18,087 nucleotides of DNA, from contig JAADEW010000084.1 in NCBI GenBank assembly GCA_013153205.1, positions 1 through 18,087 on the forward strand. Direction: 5' to 3'. Origin of the DNA: Deferribacteres bacterium (GTDB lineage: Bacteria; Thermosulfidibacterota; Thermosulfidibacteria; Thermosulfidibacterales; Thermosulfidibacteraceae). Under the pieces are notes generated by a model. That model searched no databases and was not told where the DNA came from. It was given only the letters and a program-made list of their open reading frames with translations. Positions 14,304-18,087 of this stretch are shown here, in pieces; the stretch's first letter is position 1; every line of letters begins with the position of its first letter. The translations under genes were made by a program, and so were the position numbers.

Positions 14304-15256
14304 ACCAGCCTGTTCCGCCTTTTTCCCTCAAAGAATGCCTTTATGTTTTCGTATATCTCGCGGACGAGCCTCTTTCTTGCTTCTGTGCTTGTCCAGGCAA
14401 TGTGGGGCGTGATTAGAAGCCGGTTCCTGTCTCTTATTTTGAGAAGCGGATTATCTGGCTCAATAGGCTCTCTTTCCAGCACATCCAGAGCCGCTCCTCT
14501 AATCAGCCCCTGGTCTAAGGCTTCAGCGAGGTCCTTTTCGTTTACTATACCGCCTCTTCCAAGGTTCAGGAGTATAGCCTCTTTCTTCATGAGCTTGAGC
14601 TTTTCGTATGTGATGAGGTTTTTCGTCCTTTCGGTCAGGGGGGCATGGATTGAGACGATGTTGCTTGTGGCAAGCAGAAGGTCAAGCCCCACTCTGGGGT
14701 AAGGCTCGCTTCTTTTGATACCGGATGTGGAGTAATACACCACCTCGCATCCGAAGGCTGTGGCTATTTTTGCAACCTCTTTCCCGATGGTGCCGAGCCC
14801 TATTATGCCCCATCTCTTTCCGGAAATCTCGTAAAATGGTTTGTCTAAATGGGTGAATATGTCGCTTTTTGAGTAATTACTGCTTTTCACGTAATCGTCG
14901 TAGTATCTCAGGTTCTCAAGCAGGTAAAACAGCATGGCGAAGGTGTGCTGTGCCACGCTTTTAGTGGAGTATCCCGCCACATTGGTGACGGCTATACCGA
15001 GCTCTTGAGCGGCTTTCAGGTCTATGTTGTTGGTGCCCGTTGCCGCAACGCATATGAGCTTGAGGCTGGGGCTTTTCTCCATCAGCTTTCGGTCTATAAC
15101 CACCTTGTTGGTGATAACCACCTCTGCATCTTTTATTCTGTCTGCGGTTTCCTCGTATCTGGTGGTGGGATAAATCACCACTTCCCCCAATCTTTTCAGA
15201 GGAGAAAGGTCAACATCTCCAAGGGTCTTTGCATCAAGCAGAACAATCTTTGGCAT
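14300..15256 (-). CDS. D-isomer-specific 2-hydroxyacid dehydrogenase
   Basis: A 318-residue cytoplasmic enzyme that reduces a 2-oxo acid (such as glyoxylate, hydroxypyruvate or pyruvate) to the D-2-hydroxy acid, or the reverse. The nucleotide-binding fold has GLGTIG (153-158). The catalytic set is Arg234 (LGRGGIV), Glu263 (REPI) and His285 (TPHIAWTS). The strand after the glycine motif ends YYSTSG instead of carrying the usual acidic residue, a variant that I recall in related epsilonproteobacterial enzymes. It may change the NAD/NADP preference. Start ATG 15256 has AAGGAGGG seven bases upstream. The gene has its own promoter, diverges from rimO, and its stop overlaps that of the TSUP gene. 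The substrate is unknown, so no gene name is given. Confidence 0.92.
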   Translation of the reverse strand: MPKIVLLDAKTLGDVDLSPLKRLGEVVIYPTTRYEETADRIKDAEVVITNKVVIDRKLMEKSPSLKLICVAATGTNNIDLKAAQELGIAVTNVAGYSTKSVAQHTFAMLFYLLENLRYYDDYVKSSNYSKSDIFTHLDKPFYEISGKRWGIIGLGTIGKEVAKIATAFGCEVVYYSTSGIKRSEPYPRVGLDLLLATSNIVSIHAPLTERTKNLITYEKLKLMKKEAILLNLGRGGIVNEKDLAEALDQGLIRGAALDVLEREPIEPDNPLLKIRDRNRLLITPHIAWTSTEARKRLVREIYENIKAFFEGKRRNRLV

Positions 15257-15276
15257 GGCTTTTCCCTCCTTATCTT

Positions 15277-15306
15277 TTTATATTATACTTTGCTGGAAAT
15301 TGGCAA
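15277..15306 (-). promoter_or_regulatory. Promoter of the 2-hydroxyacid dehydrogenase gene
   Basis: On the minus strand TTGCCA (15301-15306) is followed after 18 bp by TATAAA (15277-15282). A perfect TATAAT (15282-15287) overlaps it, but with only a 13-bp spacing to the same -35. Transcription would start around 15270-15275, directly before the AAGGAGGG ribosome binding site. Confidence 0.55.
15284..15289 (+). promoter_or_regulatory. -10-like box facing rimO
   Basis: TATACT (5 of 6 matches) faces rightward and overlaps the divergent -10 elements of the dehydrogenase gene. Transcription would begin near 15296, about 30 bases before the likely rimO start. No good -35 is visible. Confidence 0.35.
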
Positions 15307-15329
15307 AATTGATTTGGCGGTTGGTGAGC

Positions 15330-16598
15330 TTGAAGAAGGTTTTCGTCCTTACTCTGGGATGTCCCAAAAACGAGGTGGATTCCCTGATAATGAAGCGCCA
15401 CCTTGAGCTTTGCGGCTTTTCGGTGGTTGATGAGCCGGATGACGCAGATGTGGTGGTGGTAAACACCTGCGGCTTTATAGAAGACGCAAAGCGTGAGTCC
15501 ATTGACGCCGTCATCTCTGCAGTGGATTCAGGGAAAGAGGTGGTGGTGGCGGGCTGTCTCTATCAGCGCTACGGGGATGAGCTTGCAGAGCTTTTTCCTG
15601 AGGTGAAGGGCTTTGTCTCCCTTTCCCACATAAGAGAGCTTCCCCGCTATCTTGGAATGGACGGATTCCGCCTGCCCTGCGGGGTTCCTGCTCTTCCGAG
15701 GGCTTCCGATTTTGAAGGGGTAAATCCGGATTCTTTGTGGGTTTATGTGAAAATAGCTGAAGGATGCAGTAACAGGTGCGGTTACTGTGCCATCCCCCTC
15801 ATCAGGGGTAGCTATAGAAGCAGAAGCCTTGACGATGTCGTTGAAGAGGTCTCTTCGTGGATTGAAAAGGGGGTGAAGGAGATAAACCTCATCTCTCAGG
15901 ATACGGCCTTTTACGGCAGGGACCTTTCCGATGGCTCCGGTCTGCTTGAGCTTCTTGAGAGGATAGAAGCCCTTGAAGGGGATTTTCGTGTAAGAATGCT
16001 TTACATGCATCCTGCTCACTTTACTTCTGATATTGCCCGGTTTATAGCAAACTCGGATAAGTGCATACCCTATGTGGAGATACCCCTTCAGCATGTGAGT
16101 GAAAGGGTGCTGAGGCTGATGAAGAGAAAGGGCGCAAAAGAGGCGGTGATGAGAGCCGTCTCTTTGTGTGAAGAATACGGGCTTTTTTTGAGAACCACAT
16201 TTCTGGTAGGACATCCCGGTGAGGGGGAAGACGATTTTTCCGAGCTGGTGGATTTTGTGGAGGCACTCAGGCCCTGGAGGGCTTGCGTTTTCGGATATTC
16301 CGCAGAGGAAGGGACCGCTTCCTTTGAACTGGGACAGCTTGATAAGGATGTGGTGCTTGACAGGGTAAATGTTTTGACGGAAATCCTTGACAGGATAATG
16401 TTTGAGAGGAGCGCGGAGCTTGCCGGAAAAAGCTGTGAAGCCCTTCTGGAAGGTGAAACTGGAAGACTTCTCGTTCAGGCGCCGGAGGTTGACGGCGTCT
16501 TTACCCTGAAAGGGGAAAGTTTTGAGGGCTTGTGCAGGGTGATTGTAGATGAGGCAAAAGGCGTGGATTTTGAGGGGAGATTGTGCCGAAGTTCGTGA
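15330..16598 (+). CDS. rimO: Ribosomal protein S12 methylthiotransferase
   Basis: A radical SAM enzyme with two [4Fe-4S] clusters that adds a methylthio group to a conserved aspartate of ribosomal protein S12. The N-terminal UPF0004 domain holds Cys11 (LGCPKNEVDS), Cys47 (NTCGFIEDAK) and Cys76 (AGCLYQRY). The radical SAM motif is CSNRCGYC (Cys146, Cys150, Cys153). A C-terminal TRAM domain follows, for about 422 residues. LGCPKNEVDS and the RGSYRSR segment favour RimO over the related tRNA enzyme MiaB. The start is uncertain: TTG 15330 gives the standard MKKVFVLTLGCPKN opening with GGCGG nine bases upstream, and GTG 15324 is nearly as good. The frame is open upstream to 15255, but those codons cross the divergent promoters. 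The 3' end overlaps the next gene by 16 bp. Confidence 0.93.
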   Translation: MKKVFVLTLGCPKNEVDSLIMKRHLELCGFSVVDEPDDADVVVVNTCGFIEDAKRESIDAVISAVDSGKEVVVAGCLYQRYGDELAELFPEVKGFVSLSHIRELPRYLGMDGFRLPCGVPALPRASDFEGVNPDSLWVYVKIAEGCSNRCGYCAIPLIRGSYRSRSLDDVVEEVSSWIEKGVKEINLISQDTAFYGRDLSDGSGLLELLERIEALEGDFRVRMLYMHPAHFTSDIARFIANSDKCIPYVEIPLQHVSERVLRLMKRKGAKEAVMRAVSLCEEYGLFLRTTFLVGHPGEGEDDFSELVDFVEALRPWRACVFGYSAEEGTASFELGQLDKDVVLDRVNVLTEILDRIMFERSAELAGKSCEALLEGETGRLLVQAPEVDGVFTLKGESFEGLCRVIVDEAKGVDFEGRLCRSS

Positions 16599-18087
16599 TT
16601 GAACAGTTTAAGGTTCCTCTGGGACGCAACCTGAAAGAGGCGCTTGCTGAGGCGCTGGGTGTGTCGGTTGACAGGCTGACTTCTGTTCGCATTCTCAGAA
16701 GGTCCCTTGATGCCAGAAACAAGGAGAGGGCTATCTACTGGGTTTACAACTTGGAGGTTGAGGTTGAGGGCGGGATTCGCCCTTCAAGGTCGGTTAAGGT
16801 GAAGTGGGAGGGGAAGAAAACGGTTTCGTTTTCCGTGGTGAAGGCTGAGCGGGAAATTTTCCCCGTGGTGGTGGGCTCAGGTCCTGCCGGGCTTTTCTGT
16901 GCGCTTTTTCTTGCCGAGGCCGGGGTCAGGGGAGTGGTGCTTGAAAGGGGCTGTCCCGTGGAGGAGAGGGTGGAGAAAGTTAAGCGGTTGTGGGATAGCG
17001 GTATCCTTGACGAGGACTGCAATCCCGCTTTCGGAGAGGGAGGAGCGGGCACCTTTTCCGATGGAAAGCTCACCACCAGAGTAAAGCACCCCTTTATAGA
17101 ATGGATATTTGAGAAGCTGGTGGAGCACGGCGCACCGTCTGAGATTCTCGTTGATGCAAGGCCCCATGTGGGAACGGATAACCTGAGAAAGGTGGTAAAA
17201 AGCATAAGGAACAGGCTCATATCACTGGGATGGGATATACGCTTTAAGAGCAGGGTCACTAACCTTTTAATAGACGGGGATGTGGTTAGAGGGGTGGTGG
17301 TAAACGATTCCCTTGAGGTTGAGGGGGACTTTGTGGTTTTGGCGGTGGGAAACGGCGCCAGAGATACCTTCAGAATGCTTGAGCGTTGCGGGGTTGCCAT
17401 GCAGGCAAAGCCCTTTGCCGTGGGATACAGGATTGAACATCCTCAGGAGCTTATCAACAGGGCTCAATACGGAAAGTGGTATAAACATCCGGATTTGCCT
17501 CCCGCTTACTATCAGCTTGCCGCAAACTTTAAAAGCGTGAAAAGGGGAGTTTACACCTTCTGCATGTGTCCGGGAGGCTATGTTATATGCGCATCAAGCG
17601 AGAATAAGCGCCTCGTGACCAACGGAATGAGCTACTACGCCCGTGACTCTTTTTGGGCGAATTCTGCCGTGGTGGTCACCGTTGACGAAAGAGACTACGG
17701 AAATGAGGTTCTGGGCGGTGTTGTCTTTCAGGAGAGACTGGAGGAGAAAGCCTATGTTTCGGGAGGGGGAGGTTTTGTCACCGTTGCCCAGAGGGCTTCG
17801 GACTTTCTCAACAGGCGGGCAAGCACTTCCCTTCCGGAGGTGAGCTACAGACCGGGAGTGGTTGCGGACAATTTGTGGCACATCCTGCCGCAAAATTTGT
17901 GCGAGCTTATAAAAAGGGGGCTTTCAAATTTTGATAGAAAAATCAAAGGCTTTGCTTCAAGCGAGGGGGTTCTTTTTGCCGTTGAGACCAGAACCTCTTC
18001 TCCGGTCAGAATTGTCAGGGACGAAAATTGTCAGTCAATCTCTCACAAAAGGCTCTATCCCTGTGGAGAGGGAGCGGGTTATGCGGG
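16583..18087 (+). CDS. Uncharacterised FAD-dependent dehydrogenase (COG2509-like; 3' end outside window)
   Basis: The frame is open from GTG 16583 to the window end, 501 visible residues. Residues 1-90 form a small alpha/beta N-terminal domain (MPKFVIEQFKVPLG...), as is usual for this family. The FAD motif is [20 protein letters not shown] (GSGPAG 98-103), with Glu121 ending the second strand. It continues with NPAFGEGGAGTFSDGKLTTR and LAVGNGARDTF, which I recognise from 'NAD(FAD)-utilising dehydrogenase' proteins of about 520-550 residues. The final visible CGEGAGYAG is the C-terminal FAD loop, so only some 20-40 residues are missing. GTG 16583 is preceded by GAGGGGAG within rimO, and the 16-bp overlap with rimO implies coupled translation. 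The substrate is unknown. Confidence 0.88.
   Translation, partial: MPKFVIEQFKVPLGRNLKEALAEALGVSVDRLTSVRILRRSLDARNKERAIYWVYNLEVEVEGGIRPSRSVKVKWEGKKTVSFSVVKAEREIFPVVVGSGPAGLFCALFLAEAGVRGVVLERGCPVEERVEKVKRLWDSGILDEDCNPAFGEGGAGTFSDGKLTTRVKHPFIEWIFEKLVEHGAPSEILVDARPHVGTDNLRKVVKSIRNRLISLGWDIRFKSRVTNLLIDGDVVRGVVVNDSLEVEGDFVVLAVGNGARDTFRMLERCGVAMQAKPFAVGYRIEHPQELINRAQYGKWYKHPDLPPAYYQLAANFKSVKRGVYTFCMCPGGYVICASSENKRLVTNGMSYYARDSFWANSAVVVTVDERDYGNEVLGGVVFQERLEEKAYVSGGGGFVTVAQRASDFLNRRASTSLPEVSYRPGVVADNLWHILPQNLCELIKRGLSNFDRKIKGFASSEGVLFAVETRTSSPVRIVRDENCQSISHKRLYPCGEGAGYA
16867..16896 (+). repeat. 30-bp exact repeat at an FAD-binding motif, copy 2
   Basis: Identical at all 30 positions to 9877-9906. 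Here it encodes the VVGSGPAGL core of the COG2509-like dehydrogenase. Confidence 0.85.

Noticed and set aside
15255..15329. Upstream extension of RimO to 15255
   Set aside because: The extra 25 residues are not RimO-like and the DNA holds the divergent promoter elements.
15528..16214. A 228-codon minus-strand frame opposite rimO
   Set aside because: It is a shadow of the radical SAM coding sequence, with no motif and no start context.
16744..17400. A 218-codon minus-strand frame rich in Ser/Thr/Pro opposite the COG2509-like gene
   Set aside because: Its low-complexity composition is the mirror of the coding strand's codon use, and the plus-strand frame carries the FAD motif.
1..18087. Search for tRNA genes, rRNA, CRISPR repeats, insertion sequences, integrases and riboswitches
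   Set aside because: Nothing was seen by eye: all gaps are shorter than 85 bp and hold only the promoter, terminator and ribosome-binding elements listed.

Overview
The window is an 18 kb piece of a compact bacterial chromosome. It carries 16 protein-coding genes, and the two at the edges run out of the window. I see no RNA genes, mobile elements or CRISPR arrays. The largest gap between genes is 82 bp. Starts and stops often overlap by a few bases, and three converging gene pairs overlap at their stop ends. Frequent AGA/AGG arginine and ATA isoleucine codons, Lys/Glu-rich proteins and a pyruvate:ferredoxin oxidoreductase suggest an anaerobic, possibly thermophilic bacterium of the Aquificota or Thermodesulfobacteria kind. 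That placement is a guess from style, not from a phylogenetic marker.

Left part (1-4327, all +): the end of a housekeeping operon with glutamyl-tRNA synthetase (gltX, 5' cut), a small nitroreductase and a one-domain cupin. It closes with an intrinsic terminator. A probable sigma70-type promoter, with its -35 box inside the terminator loop, starts a second operon: branched-chain aminotransferase (ilvE), an FmdB-type zinc ribbon protein and exonuclease III.

Middle part (4317-11026): a 2-oxoacid (probably pyruvate):ferredoxin oxidoreductase whose genes are split between two strands. The alpha and beta subunits, followed by the 23S rRNA methyltransferase rlmB, run leftward. They start at a good promoter that overlaps an 18-bp palindrome. 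The gamma subunit and a delta-like ferredoxin fused to a GltD-type FAD/NAD(P)H oxidoreductase run rightward. They are translationally coupled to an XRE-cupin regulator. Between the two halves sits a secreted family 8 glycoside hydrolase. The fusion implies that electrons from 2-oxoacid oxidation can pass to, or come from, a nicotinamide cofactor, probably NAD(H). This is the most interesting system in the window.

Right part (11015-18087): mutS (-), a TSUP/TauE-type membrane transporter (+), a D-2-hydroxyacid dehydrogenase (-), the ribosomal protein S12 methylthiotransferase rimO (+), and an overlapping FAD-dependent dehydrogenase of unknown role that is cut by the window end. The two divergent gaps here (mutS/TSUP and dehydrogenase/rimO) each hold overlapping AT-rich -10-like elements facing both ways.
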